Source: Cordilura impudica (Eukaryota > Arthropoda > Insecta > Diptera > Scathophagidae). Taken from it: a stretch of DNA of 64,000 bases. Shown one piece after another: positions 32,504 through 44,128 of this stretch. The stretch spans positions 134,167,738 to 134,231,737 of the forward strand of contig OY821520.1 of the NCBI GenBank assembly GCA_963682025.1, written 5' to 3'. The notes beneath the pieces were generated by a model that made no database searches, was not told the DNA's origin, and was given only the letters and a program-made list of their open reading frames with translations. Within the stretch, counting starts at the first letter, position 1. Each line of letters opens with the position of its first letter. Made by a program: the position numbers and the translations under genes.

Positions 32504-34244
32504 TTGGTTATAGTTTCCTTGAAAGTATTTAGCTCCCACTGTATAGTCTAGATGTTTGCATATTCGTGCGCTACTCTGCATCGCTCTTTGCGTTTTATTT
32601 CTTAGGTTTAAAGATTTAATACCCTGTATTAATATGAAGTTGTTGTAATTCCATTCGTGTTCCGGAGTATTTATTTCAATCCACTGTATGTGAAGATTAC
32701 TTGCCAAAACATTTAAAGCTTTAGCCCAAAATATTTTCTTTCTTAGATTTATTTTTGTAAGGTAGTGGGATAGTCTGTCTTCAGTATAGCAGAACATTGT
32801 TTGTGTTATGTACTGTAAATGAAGTTGTAAAGTATAAATATGTCCATCCTTAATTCCGGTGTTTCCATCTCAAGGGCGTAGTTTGGTGTGTTTGATGGAA
32901 GTTTTAGTACTCTTTTCAGAAAGAAACGTTGTATTTTATCTACGTCTTCAAAAAGACCATAACCCCAAACTTGTGCGGCATATGCCTGAACCGATCTACA
33001 TGCTGCCAAAAATAGTTTCCATTTCATTTGCAGCGATACATTATTATTTTTAAGAAAATTTTGCCATGTGGCATTTATTACACTTTTCGACTGGGTATTT
33101 CTGTTTTGTAAATGCTTGAAAAACGTCATTTTCGGAGTTAGAACTACTCCAAAATAGTTATATTCAGAGACTATATCTATCTCTTCTCCTCTGAATCTCC
33201 ATCTTTCTTTTTGACTTACTCGTCCCCCATTTCTAAAAACCATCATCTTTGACTTGTCCACATTCACTTCTAAATTCCATAGATCACAATAATTTTCTAG
33301 GTCTTGTATCATATTCTCCATAGTTGTTATATTCTCAGCCATTATTACAATATCGTCTGCGTATAGTAAGAGTCTTATGTTTTTCCCTTCAATATCTAAA
33401 CCACCACCTAAGTATTCATGCAGATCATTGATGTAGAGGGCGAAAAGTAGTGGTGAAAGCAAACACCCTTGTTTTACTCCAGAGGTTGTATCAAAGTATT
33501 CTGACAGCTCCACTCCAGTCTATACTGCTGAATGTGTGTGCTCATATAAGTGTTCTATCATTTTAACAAACTTATATGATACTCCCATTGTATATAACTT
33601 GTATATCATAGATTTTCTAGAGACTTTATCTACGAAAAAAGCGTACACTTTTTTCTTTTCAGACAGCTTGATGTTAACGATTGAAGCTAAATTGTAAATA
33701 TTATCCGCAGTAGAGTATTTCCTTCGGAATCCAGCTTGATATTCAACCATAATGTTCTTATCTTCAATCCATGTAACAAGTCTATCGTTAAGGATTCCCA
33801 TTAAGATATTTGCTACAGAGTTCATAAACGATATTCCTCTATAGTTGGATGGTTCATTTACGCTTCCTTTTTTATGTATAGGAAAAATTATTGATTTAGT
33901 CAGAGATTCATCTGTGTTATAATTATTGAACAGTTTGTTGTACATGCGAGCCAACTCTTCAAGAAATTCATCCGTAGCGTTAATAAAAAATTCGTAAGGT
34001 ACTCTGTCCTCCCCTGGTGTTTTGTTTAGCTTTACATTTTTTAACATATGTTTAATATCAGCCATAGTTATATCTTTATCTAAAGTTTCATCTCGTAAAA
34101 ATATTGGAGCATAATGAATATCTTGTGAAACCTGGGCTGGATTGAGCAAAATAATTTTTAAAAACAGCAGAAGATATAGCTCTACCAATTTGAAAATTTT
34201 GGTTTCTTATTTCTTTGACTAGGCTCCACCATTCCTTGCCATTG
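32495..34244 (-). pseudogene. LINE reverse transcriptase relic
   Basis: The frame from 34188 has a GEDRVPYEFF motif, FPIHKKGS, the NYRGIS motif and YQAGFRRKYST. The motif A region is AFFVDKVSRKSMIYKL, which lacks about six residues after the catalytic Asp compared with the usual FVDxxxAFD. A TAG stops the frame at 33520. The same frame continues with TSGVKQGCLLSPLLF and the catalytic LLLYADDIVI (Asp codons 33352-33357). A frameshift near 32810 leads to the piece 32797-32495. The copy is dead. Confidence 0.88.
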
Positions 34245-34670
34245 GATCTTGGTCAAATTGGATTTCTGTTTGATTATTACAGTATTATTATCAGTAGTCC
34301 AAAAATAAACACTGTACGACAATTCTTTGCCATAGCCCCGATATGAAGCTGATTCCCGATCTTCACTTAAATCTATTAAAAAACAAAAATATTGCACAGT
34401 TTTTTCTCAACTTTAGTTTGTGTATATTTTTGCAAAAAAAATAAGTAACCTTACCAAATGTCGTCAGGATCGGTCCATTTTTCGACCTTGTCCCCATAAA
34501 AATATAGCATCCAATATGAACTTTTTCATATTCAAAGGCAAACAAATTAATAACAATATCATTCTAATTTAGTTTATACTTATTTTAATTATCTAATTAG
34601 TTGGATCTTAGAGATAGAGTATCTAAACTCATGGCGTAGGGTATCTTACTTATTTTTTTTTTGTTATAAG

Positions 34671-35731
34671 AGTCACATTTTCAAAAAATCAATTACTTTT
34701 AAACAACGAAAAAATTAAACAGAATCCGTGAAATAAAATAATTTAAACCAATATCTATTCGGGCTACATCAGTTTGTAAACAAGGCCGGTTGACCAGTTA
34801 TGAAAATTTTTAATTTATTTCTTCATTTCATGGGAATCTACTTTCATTTCGAGAGTGCAACGTTTTAGTTAATTTCTGCTCCCATCTTCATAAACTCGTG
34901 TCCGTAGGGCGTTTTTCTTGCTAATTTAAAATTTATAATTCAGAAAATGATTGAAATCGTATCATTAAACAATAAATTTTTGCCGTTTATATTCAAAAAT
35001 CTCACAAATTGGTCACAGCTCTTTTTTTGGATTATTGACTAAAAATTAAAATGAGTTTTTGATAACATAAAGTAGTGTTAATTATTTTCTTATTTGCAAC
35101 CCAGCGTTTTACTATTTTAACAGATTTGATAACAATACTTTTTAGGGAAATTATTATGACCTCGGTGATGTGACAATTAAAAATTCACTTGAATTACATT
35201 TTTTTAATAGTAATTTTTTATTTATTTATTTATTTATTATTTATTTATTAAATGAATTTTTAATGGTTATGAAATTTTAATGCATGACACTGTGTAATAA
35301 ATTTAGGGTCTTGGTCTTAGCTGGTCTTGCGCTAGACGGATGTATGAATTAAGTGTATTGGTTGTATAACTTGGGATTACAAGAGAACTGAATCTGACCA
35401 TACTGTAACTACTTTCATGTTATAAAGCTTTAGTTTTAATTATCTGTCAATTTTCGAAAGGGTAAAAAAATAAATTTTGGCTAAAAGTCGTTTATTACCG
35501 TCGGAAGTTTATCGGTCAAAAAAGAAATTTTTTTGGTACAATTTCAAGTGAAAAATTTTGAAAATTGTTTTTGAGATTTAACAACTTAACTTAGTGAAAT
35601 GGACAGGGAATTTTTAACCTTTGAAAAGTGGACTAAGATGTCACATAGATACGATAGATATAAATTTCATCTACATTTCATGACATTAAACTACATAAAT
35701 TAGCTCAGATAAACATTTTTACTGTTTTTTT
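34671..35731. other. Unassigned AT-rich stretch
   Basis: No gene. (TTTA)n microsatellite at about 35216-35250. Confidence 0.4.
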
Positions 35732-36345
35732 ATACCCTATACCACTATGTGATTAGACGTAGAATCACTTTCTGAGGCGATTTAGCGATGTCCGTCCGTC
35801 TGTCCGCAAATATGAATATATTTTGATGAAATTTGGTATATAAACTTTTATTAGTGACATTCGTCCCCATACAAATGACCCCTATGAAATCGACATAAAT
35901 TGCCATAAGATCCAAATCATCATATAGATCTCAAACAATTTTGGTTTGTATGTGTTTATTATACCCATTAATCAGTAGTCCAAAAATAATCCCTATAGGA
36001 CAATTCTTAGTCATAGGCCCCATATAGAGCTTTTTCCCCATCTTCACTAAAATCTATCAAAAAACAAAAATATTCCACAGATTTTTCTCAAATTTGGTTC
36101 GTATATATTTTTTCAAAATATAGGTGACTTTGTCAATTATGGTCAGTATCGGTCCATTTTTCGACCTAGTCCCCATATAAATATAGCACCCGATATGAAC
36201 TTTTTCATATCTGTAGCACAAAAAATCAATATCAATTAATAACAAAAATCAATATCCAATTAGTTGGACTGAAGAAAAAGGGTCTTTAAACCATGGTACA
36301 GGGTATCGTATAGTCGGTCTCGACCGACTATGATTTTCTTGTTTT
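35732..36345 (+). repeat. Family A dispersed repeat, internally deleted
   Basis: TATACCCTATACCACTATGTG at the start. GGTACAGGGTATCGTATAGTCGG and AGTCGGTCTCGACCGACT at the end, then TTTTCTTGTTTTTT. Part of the left half is missing. Confidence 0.75.
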
Positions 36346-37254
36346 TTTTTTCAATTATTTTATATTTTTGGCTAAAAAAAATAGAGACTTTAAAGTGTTT
36401 TAGGAGTTTAATTAATTTTGTTTAGAAGACACGAAAGAGTTCAACATAGTCTTGAATTCTACTTCAGGCCCTTAAAATCTGTACATTCGCTAAAGCAGAT
36501 ATTTAAAAAAGGCAAATTTGACCTCAAAAAGACATCATGTGGGCAGGTGGTTATTATTGGTTATTGGTTATTATTGGTTATTATTGCTTATTATTGGTTA
36601 TATTTGGTTATTATTACCAAAAGTTTCGTATTTAAAATGAGCCAAATTTGTCAGTTGCGCCAACCAACAGGTTTCTTGCGAAATTGTACTTTGCGATGCA
36701 ATTTAATATGTTATTAAGATATGTAGTTTTATATTATCAACTTATCTTTTTTTGTATTTCTTTCCCTTGCAATTTTAATTCGCAAAAGTAAGTTTTAACT
36801 TAAAACTGTGTTTAGCTCAAATTTGAAGTGTCGAGAACTTATCTTATGGCACAAATTAATTTAATACTCTTATTTATTTCAAGCACATTCATATGAAAAC
36901 TTTTCCAAGATTGGAAAGTTCTTCGAATATTCTATTCTTTTTATATTCTCGAAACTCCCATCACATTTTCATTTAAATTTAAAAATAAAATTCATTTTAT
37001 TTTCAAAAACGAATATTATTTTTAATAAGAAATTAATAAACAAGATATTACAATATTTTTTAAAGAGGAACAGAATTTCAGCGTATGAGAGTAAAAGCAT
37101 ACGACATAGTTTCGTTGTCAAATTATAACGTATGAATTTATACGCCAAGGAACACAACTGTCGATGTAAACGTAAAAGCGAGCTGCGACATAAGCCCAAA
37201 CGTTGCATCAGAAATGACATATGAAAGAAGAATTATTTCTCTGGTGTTGAAGCT
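36346..37254. other. Unassigned stretch with a (GGTTATTATT)n microsatellite
   Basis: The simple repeat TTATTGGTTATTATTGG occupies about 36549-36617. The overlapping 99-aa frame is a translation of it. No gene seen. Confidence 0.4.
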
Positions 37255-39010
37255 TGAAAAAGTACCTTTTCTTCAAAAAAGTACCTATTCTTAAAAAAAT
37301 TACCTGTTCTTCAAAAAAGTACCTAATCTTAAAAAAATTACCTTATAAATATTAAAAAAGTATGAACCTTTTCTTAAAAAAGAACCATTTCTTAAACAGT
37401 ACATTTTCTTAACATTTTTTTCAAAAATACTTTTTCTTAAAAAAGTACATTTTCTTGAAAAAATTATTTTTCTTAAAAAAGTACGTTTTTTAAAAATTTA
37501 TTTCTTTTAATAAAGTTAAATTTCTTAAAAAAGTACATTTTCTTTAAAAAAAACCTTTTTAAAAAAAGCAACTTTTTTTAAAAAGAACTTTTTATAAAAA
37601 AAAACACATTTTCTTAAAAGTACCTGTTCTAAGAGAGTGCGTTTTCGTTAGAAAGTATCTTTTTTAATAAAGTACTTTTTCTTAAAAAACTGATTTTTCT
37701 TAAAAAAAAAGTATCTTTCCTTAAAAAAAAAGTGTCTTTTCTTAAAAAGGGAAATTTTCTTAAATAGTACCTTTTCCTAAAAAAGTAAAAAAGTTAAAAA
37801 AGTACCTTTTATTGAAAAAGTCTTAATAAATAACATTTTGTTAAACAAATTACCTATTCTTCAAAAAATGCTTTAAAAAAAAACAACTTTCCTAAAAAGT
37901 ACAGTTTTAAAAAAGTAACTTTTCTTAAAAAAGTACATTTCTGAAATAATAACCTTTTGTTAACAAATGACATTTCTTCAAATGACATTTAAAAAAAGCA
38001 CCTTTGCTCAAGAAGTACATTTTTCTTAAATTATTACCTCTTCCGAAAAATGTAAATTTTCTCAAAAAATTACCTTTCTTTACGAAGTATATTTTTTCAA
38101 AGAATGGTTATATCTAAAAGTGGTGTGTTTTCATAAAGAAATATTTCTCCAAAGGAGCACGAGTTCTTAAAAAGGTATATCTTCTTAAAGAGCCCAAATT
38201 TTTAGAAAAGTATATTTTCTCAAAAACGGCACTCTTTCTTAAAAAAGTACCTTTTGATAAAAAGTACCTTTTGTAAAAAAGTACCTTTTGTTAAAAAAGT
38301 ACCATTTGTTAAAAAAAGTACCTTTTGTTAAAAAAGTACCTTTTGCTTAAAAAGTACCTTTTATTAAAAGGTGTTTTGTTAAAATATATTTTTTTCAAAA
38401 GCACTTTTTGTTAAAAAAATAGATACTTAAAAAAAAAAATATCTTTTGTTAAAAAATACCACTTGTTAAAAAAAATACCTTTTGTTAAAAAAAAATTACC
38501 TTTTGCTATAAAGTACTTTTTGGTAAAAAAAAATAGCTTTTGTTAAAACGTATCTTTGATCAAAAAAGGACTTTTTAAAAATATATATTTTTAAAAAAGT
38601 ATCTTTTATTAAAAAGGTGTTTTACTAAAATATATTTTGTTCAAAAGGTTAAAAAAAATATCTTTTGTTAAAAAATACCATTTGTTAAAAAAAATACCTT
38701 TTGTTAAAAAAATTACCTTTTGCTAAAAAGTACCTTTTGTTAAAAAATAGCTTTTGTTAAAAACTTATTTTTGGTCAAAAAAGGACCTTTTTAAAAATAT
38801 ATATTTTTAAAAAAGTATGTTTTCTTAAAAAACCGCCTTTTCTTAAATAAATACCTTTTCTAAAAAAAAAAAAAAATTTCTTAAAAAATTACCTTTACTC
38901 AAAAAATATTTTTTCTTAAAAAGGTACATTTTCTTAAATAAGTACCTTTTCTAAAACAGTGAATTTTCATAAAAAAAATGCCTTTTCTCAATGAAGTACG
39001 TATTCTTAAA
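37255..39010. repeat. 1.75-kb minisatellite, GTACCTTTTSTTAAAAAA
   Basis: About 90 degenerate units of 17-21 bp of the form AAAAAAGTACCTTTTCTT or AAAAAAGTACCTTTTGTT. The CTT and GTT variants cluster (CTT at 37255-38200, GTT at 38240-38800). A higher-order duplication is suggested by near-identical blocks at about 38350-38590 and 38590-38820. No coding potential. Confidence 0.9.
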
Positions 39011-39106
39011 AATTTACCATTTGTTGCGTAAAGATAGATTTAAAATTATTATTTAAATCGAATGGAAAAATGGATTATTGATATAATGTAGCTACAAAAT
39101 TTGAAC

Positions 39107-39544
39107 TAAAACGTTTGAATGATTTTTAATAAATTAGTCGAGCTCGAGGTCACGTTTTTGTTTATAAAATATCCTTTTTTATTTTATTTTTTCTCCTCCA
39201 ATATTTCGTCATTCCTTGAATGACATCTTCAGGGAGTATGTACAACAACAACAAAATATATACACAAAATTTATTGCCGCTGCGGTCCTTTCATGTCAAT
39301 ATTATATTAGACACTGACATGAAAGGACCGCAGCGGCAATAAATTTTGTGTATATATTTTGTTGTTGTTGTACATACTCCCTGAAGATGTCATTCAAGGA
39401 ATGACGAAATATTGGAGGAGAAAAAATAAAATAAAAAAGGATATTTTATAAACAAAAACGTGACCTCGAGCTCGACTAATTTATTAAAAATCATAAATTT
39501 CAAAGGTCGAATAATAATTCATCATTTATTAAAACGTTTGAATG
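39107..39544. mobile_element. Perfect 180-bp-arm palindrome between 15-bp direct repeats
   Basis: Arms 39119-39298 and 39315-39494 are complementary over 180 bp with no mismatch I could find, separated by 16 bp. TAAAACGTTTGAATG occurs at 39107-39121 and again at 39530-39544, so the insert (39122-39529) looks flanked by a 15-bp target duplication. No protein is encoded. The transcript would be a near-perfect hairpin. Confidence 0.85.
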
Positions 39545-40888
39545 TACATCAAAATATATTTCTTTTAAATAAATAAATATTATATGTTTCTATCTGATAA
39601 AAGACGATTTGACTTACGAATCAATTGTGTGCAATGTGCATTTCCGCTCTTACATTAACCAAATTCTGTTTCTACGATAAGGCATTAAACATTAGAGAAG
39701 AGAGTTACCATCTTACTGTGGTAATTAGAGAAAACAAAAGAAATTATATATAAATTAAAAAAAAAAAATTAAAACTAAACCAGAATATTTAACACCAAGC
39801 AAAGAAACAAAACTTAAATGTGAAAAATCAAGAAAGGGAAAATGTTAGTAAATTAAATGTTCGATGTTAGAAATGTAACGAAATAGTTTAAAAATAAAAA
39901 ACAAAAAATAAATAAATAATATATCATTTGAAATAACAAGTCGATTTCAAATAATCTAAACAACAAAATGCAATATTTTATCGTAGTTCAATTGATGTTT
40001 TCTTTTGTATACTGTAGAGTTATAAAATAAATTATAAATTAAATTCAAAAGATTTCGTATTTTAAGTAAACCAAATATATACATACATATACATATATAA
40101 TTTTAATTATAAAAGAAAAAAATAATCTTCCATTAATTTAATTAAAAATAATAAATCAATCTCCTAAGAATAATCAAACATTTCACTATAGACATCATTT
40201 TGGGTTTAATTTAAAAAAAAAACATTTTTAATATCATTTTTTCTACACAAATATACATATACATATACATATACATACATACATATAAGATTTTTTTGAA
40301 ATTATATCAGTGTGTATTAGAAACTAAAAATTATTTTAAACGCAAAAAGTAAAACCATAAATTAATCCTCAATTTAATACTAAAAGAATTAATAAGAAAA
40401 AATTCTTAAAGGAAAAATTTAAATGTTTTGCTTGTATGAAATTTAAATTAATAAAAGACAAAAATATTCTTATTAATAAATAGAAAACAATAAAATATAC
40501 CAATATAAAAATACGAATTTTTTATTTTTATTAATATATTTTTTCTTTTCTATTTTTATTTTTTTTTTACTTATTTTTTTTTTTTTTTTTTTTAACGAAG
40601 ATATCTTGGTAAGTACATACAAAAAAACGTTAAATGTTAAGGTAGTATAAATGAGGGTAAAACAGAAAGTATTATAAGTGCTTTGTCAATAAATTAGCAT
40701 AGATAGAAGTGGCTCGTATTTTATTTGAATTAAAAAATCTTAAAATGTAAATATTTTTTATAAAAAGAAAAAAAATGCGTAAAAGTGTTAAATATATAAC
40801 TTTACTTCACAAATCATTATTTATGTTGTTGCGTTGTTGGTTCTTTAAATAGTCTTTCAATTATTTCAATAATGAAAAATTTATTAAT
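39545..40888. other. AT-rich intergenic stretch
   Basis: No gene. (CATATA)n tracts at about 40078-40100 and 40248-40290; a long T run at about 40572-40594. Confidence 0.45.
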
Positions 40889-41503
40889 CAGCCCAATTCT
40901 AGACAAAAATTCCGCATGAAATTTCTCACTTCTCCCTTTTCCCCTATTATGAATAAAAATTCCTTCGGAAAAAAAATTCGATGGGAAAAAGTAGTTATTC
41001 TCAATGCACTTGAATTTGGTTTTTTCCCTTAAAAAAATTTCCCTTGCAAAACAGACGGGAGTTTACTTAAAAATGTAAGAATTTTGATAAAACAAAATTT
41101 AAATAAAAAAAATTAAAATTTTATTAATCTTGTAGGCTGAAGACCACAAATAAAGCCAAACTTCAACTTTTTTAACTTTAATGAGAGCGAATTCAGGCAT
41201 TGATTGCGTTTTAGCTATTTCGTTGTTGTTGTTCTACCACACCAATTTCGTCCAAGATTGCTCGCATCATAGCTATGCTATTCTTTTTTTATTTAATTTT
41301 TCTTTCAAATAAATTTATTTTCGTTTGCACACACAAAAAAAAGAAAATTAATTGCCAATAAGCAAAACAACTGGCTTCGAAATTAGAAGATGCCACTTAA
41401 TCAATTTTTTTGTTCTCGCGGAATTTATAATTGGAGGATTTTTTCTCGAGAAAAGTATTTTCCGTGAGAAAGAAATTCCTTGAGAATATTCGTAATTGGG
41501 CTG
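40889..41503. mobile_element. MITE with CAGCCCAATTC termini (copy 1)
   Basis: Starts CAGCCCAATTCTAGAC and ends GTAATTGGGCTG. Repeated 'aaaaattcc' and 'gaaattcc' blocks lie near both ends. If AAT/ATT is counted into the termini, ATT flanks both sides (40884-40886 and 41506-41508). 615 bp, no coding sequence. Confidence 0.7.
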
Positions 41504-41619
41504 ATTATTATTTATTATATTATTTCAATAATGAAGATATTCAGAATCACAATTATTATTAATTTTGGTACCGTTTCGGTTTAAATTAAAACAAAATTAT
41601 TTATTCCTGTATCTCAGCA

Positions 41620-41850
41620 TCGATATTTACACCCTGTACCACTTTCTTCTTAGGGTTTACAGTGCTTGTACTGATATTTGTAACTACCCACCATTTTTTT
41701 ACTACAGGTCGCAAATATAAATATATTTGTCGTTCATAGGACGATAAGTATTTAATTTGGTGAAAATCGGTGAATTATCAGATCTTGTTCCCATACAAAT
41801 AACCCCTATGAGATAGACTTAAATTTCATAAAATCAAAAATTTTTTTATT
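41620..41850 (+). repeat. Family A relic
   Basis: 'caccctgtaccactttcttcttagggtt', 'gtgcttgtactgatatttgtaactac', 'caggtcgcaaatataaatat' and 'cccctatgagatagacttaaat' follow family A order. The right half is missing. Confidence 0.55.
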
Positions 41851-42240
41851 GTCTCATGTTACAAATTCCAAACGTGGCAATCATGACTAGCTCCAATTAC
41901 TCCAGGTATTGCATATATTTATCAAAAAATATCTCCAAGCCTTCCTCTTACCTTCTGTCATTTTAAATACAAAGGATTGAGGCAAAGAATTTTTTAATTT
42001 ATTACCAATTTGATGATGGCCGATGGCCATCTTGTTTCAACAATTTTAGTATGATAGCCAACTTTAATAATGATGAGATAATAGTTAACCTTTCTGATGT
42101 TCCTCTATGCAACTAAAGACACGTAAAATAATTTTTACTGAGTCGAAAATTTAAATAAACTTAAATATTTGTGAATGCATTTCAGATCGTGAATAAAATT
42201 GTATATTTTCTTATTTTTAAACTCTTTAACTCATACTCTC
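41851..42240. other. Unassigned stretch
   Basis: No gene or element recognised. Confidence 0.3.
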
Positions 42241-42257
42241 TGTCTGTCTGTCTGTCT

Positions 42258-42860
42258 GCCATGGGTGGACCCCATTCCGCCTTTTCCAATTGATCTGAAA
42301 CTTGGCACATAGTCTTGTCGTGACTACAGATTAATTTTGGGGTAGTCACGCACAGTCACGCCTGGTCACGCACAGTCACGGAGTGATCTAAATGTCATTT
42401 CCCTTCATCCGTTCGATCTCAAACTTGGTCCATACACTTGCTGTGGAAAAAAGATTAACTTTGACTTAGTCACGCGCAGTCACGAATGGTCACGCACAGT
42501 CACGGAGTGATCTAAATGTCATTTACCCTCATCCGACCGATATGAAACTTGGTCGATATACTTGCTGTAAAGAACGATCAACTTCGACATAGTCAGACGC
42601 AGTCACGCATAGTCACGCACAGCCACGGAGTGATTTAAAACTCATTTTCCCTTATCCGATCGATCTAGAACTTCATCGATATACTTGCTGTAAAGAAAGA
42701 TCAACTTTGACATAGTCGCGCAAAGTCACGGAGGGATTAAAACCCCACTTCCCCTCATACGATGGATCTGAAAATCTGTCCATATACTTGTTGTGGCCAA
42801 AGATTAATTTTAAGATAGTCACACACAGTCACGCACAGTCACGGAGATATTCAAAACTGA
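42258..42860. repeat. Tandem ~123-bp repeat with CACGCACAGTCACG sub-repeats
   Basis: About five units. GTGATCTAAATGTCATTTCC and 'gatctgaaacttggtccatatacttgctgtgg' recur with spacings of about 124, 123 and 104 bp, separated by short runs of GTCACGCACAGTCACG. Preceded by (CTGT)n at 42239-42258. No coding role seen. Confidence 0.85.
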
Positions 42861-43349
42861 TATGCATAAGGAAAGAAAGAGTTTTAATAAAAACTTTGTT
42901 TTTATGGGTTATATTATTTCTCATTCAGATTCATTACATCTGAAGCAATGAAATGATAGAATACAAAAAACACCTTGTTTCATATTAAAACCCAATCTGT
43001 TTTTAAGAATTGGTTATTTAAATAAACGTTTTTATTGATTCTTCATAATTTTTGTTTTTTAATTTTCACTTTATACACAACAGCTGAAATAAAAATGCTG
43101 CCAATTTTGCCCTAAACAAAGTTTGGCATCACCTGTTTTTACAACTCACAAAGCAAAGCTTTAAAAAAACAAAACGACCGCAAACTGGAAGCTTCGAGCT
43201 GCGCGAAAAGCGTTTTAGTTACGACAACCGATTCGCATAACGATTACCGATTGCCAAATAACGAAAAAGTTCATATTTAACAATAAAGAAAATTACAAAC
43301 GCTAGTAAAGTTTTTGTAAAGGAATAAATGTAACAGTGTTACATAACTT
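42861..43349. other. Unassigned stretch
   Basis: No gene found. GC content rises slightly around 43170-43260 without any recognised feature. Confidence 0.3.
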
Positions 43350-43351
43350 GT

Positions 43352-44058
43352 AAAAATGTTCTGTATTTTCTCAATAACAATTCCCTGGGAATTTTTTCCC
43401 TATTCCCTGTTCCCCTATTCTTAATAAAATCTCCCCGGAAATTTTTTCTCTTTTCCTTTACCCTTATTCTAAAAGAACTTCGAAAATGGGAAACTTTTCC
43501 CCGCGAAAAAAAAGTAGCTATTCTGAATGTCAATAAATGGGAGAATAATTTGGGAATAAATCCGCTAAAAAATTGCGAGGGAGTGCTGCGAAAAATGTAA
43601 GTATTTAATATTTTTATGAAAAAAAGTAATATATATCATTTAAAATTTCGTATAATAATATTATGGCATTGCTGTTGCTTTCAGGTCAAAAACAAAAAAC
43701 AAATTTATGTTCTTTTAAACACAATGCAAGCCAACCCTGATGTTGCATGCTTTGCTCCGTCTTTTTCTGCTGCTGCTCTTCTGCTCCATCTACCATCAGA
43801 AACGCTACACTGAACATTTTTTGTATTTATTTTTAATTTATTAAAGATTTAAAAAAAGTTTTACTTTTAATTTCCACAATAATTTTCAAATTTGTAAACA
43901 AAACAAAACAACTGAAGCAAAACAGCTGTCTTCGAATAATCGAAATTCTCTCTCCCATATTATTCTTCTCCCCGCCTGCTTAGAATAGGAGGATTTATTC
44001 TCGGGAAAAATTAATTCCCCGGGAACTCATTTCCCTGGGAATATTTAGAATTGGGCTG
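43352..44058. mobile_element. CAGCCCAATTC-family MITE (copy 2), left end damaged
   Basis: From 'tctcaataacaattccctggga' to AGAATTGGGCTG. Shares ACACAATGCAAGCCAACCCTGATGTTGCATGC with copy 3, but the next ~130 bp are deleted, apparently between two ATGC sites. Confidence 0.7.
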
Positions 44059-44128
44059 AAAAGTTCTCACATCGAAAAAGTATGAAACAAAAAATCCCAC
44101 TGTTTCTCGATTTGTGAGTAAAAACTTT

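Larger units (their letters stand above)
31196..34244 (-). mobile_element. Non-LTR retrotransposon (LINE), 5' truncated, with nested family A copy
   Basis: The minus strand carries a reverse transcriptase and a C-terminal zinc motif, then a 3' tail of TAATAATAT repeats (31196-31225 on the plus strand). Repeats of TAA at the 3' end are known from I-type elements, but I cannot fix the clade. The 5' part (endonuclease, ORF1) is missing. Family A sequence at 31719-32503 interrupts it. Confidence 0.85.
30908..34670 (+). repeat. Family A copy split by a LINE
   Basis: The left half, 30908-31195 (TATACCCTATACCAGAATGTGG to 'ctaaattatcata'), resumes at about 34245 with 'tcttggtcaaattgg' and runs to about 34670 ('gtagggtatcttactta'). 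The pieces are collinear with 31719-32503, so the intervening LINE inserted into this copy. Confidence 0.75.

Noticed and set aside
36418..36717. 99-codon frame with repeated Trp/Leu/Ile
   Set aside because: The hydrophobic part is a translation of the (GGTTATTATT)n microsatellite.
39381..39409. Hammerhead-ribozyme-like core (CTGAAGA, 6-bp stem GTCATT/AATGAC, GAAA) in the palindrome arm
   Set aside because: There is an extra T between CTGAAGA and the stem, and I find no downstream strand for stem I nor a clear cleavage triplet after stem III. It is suggestive of Penelope-like elements but not supportable as a ribozyme.
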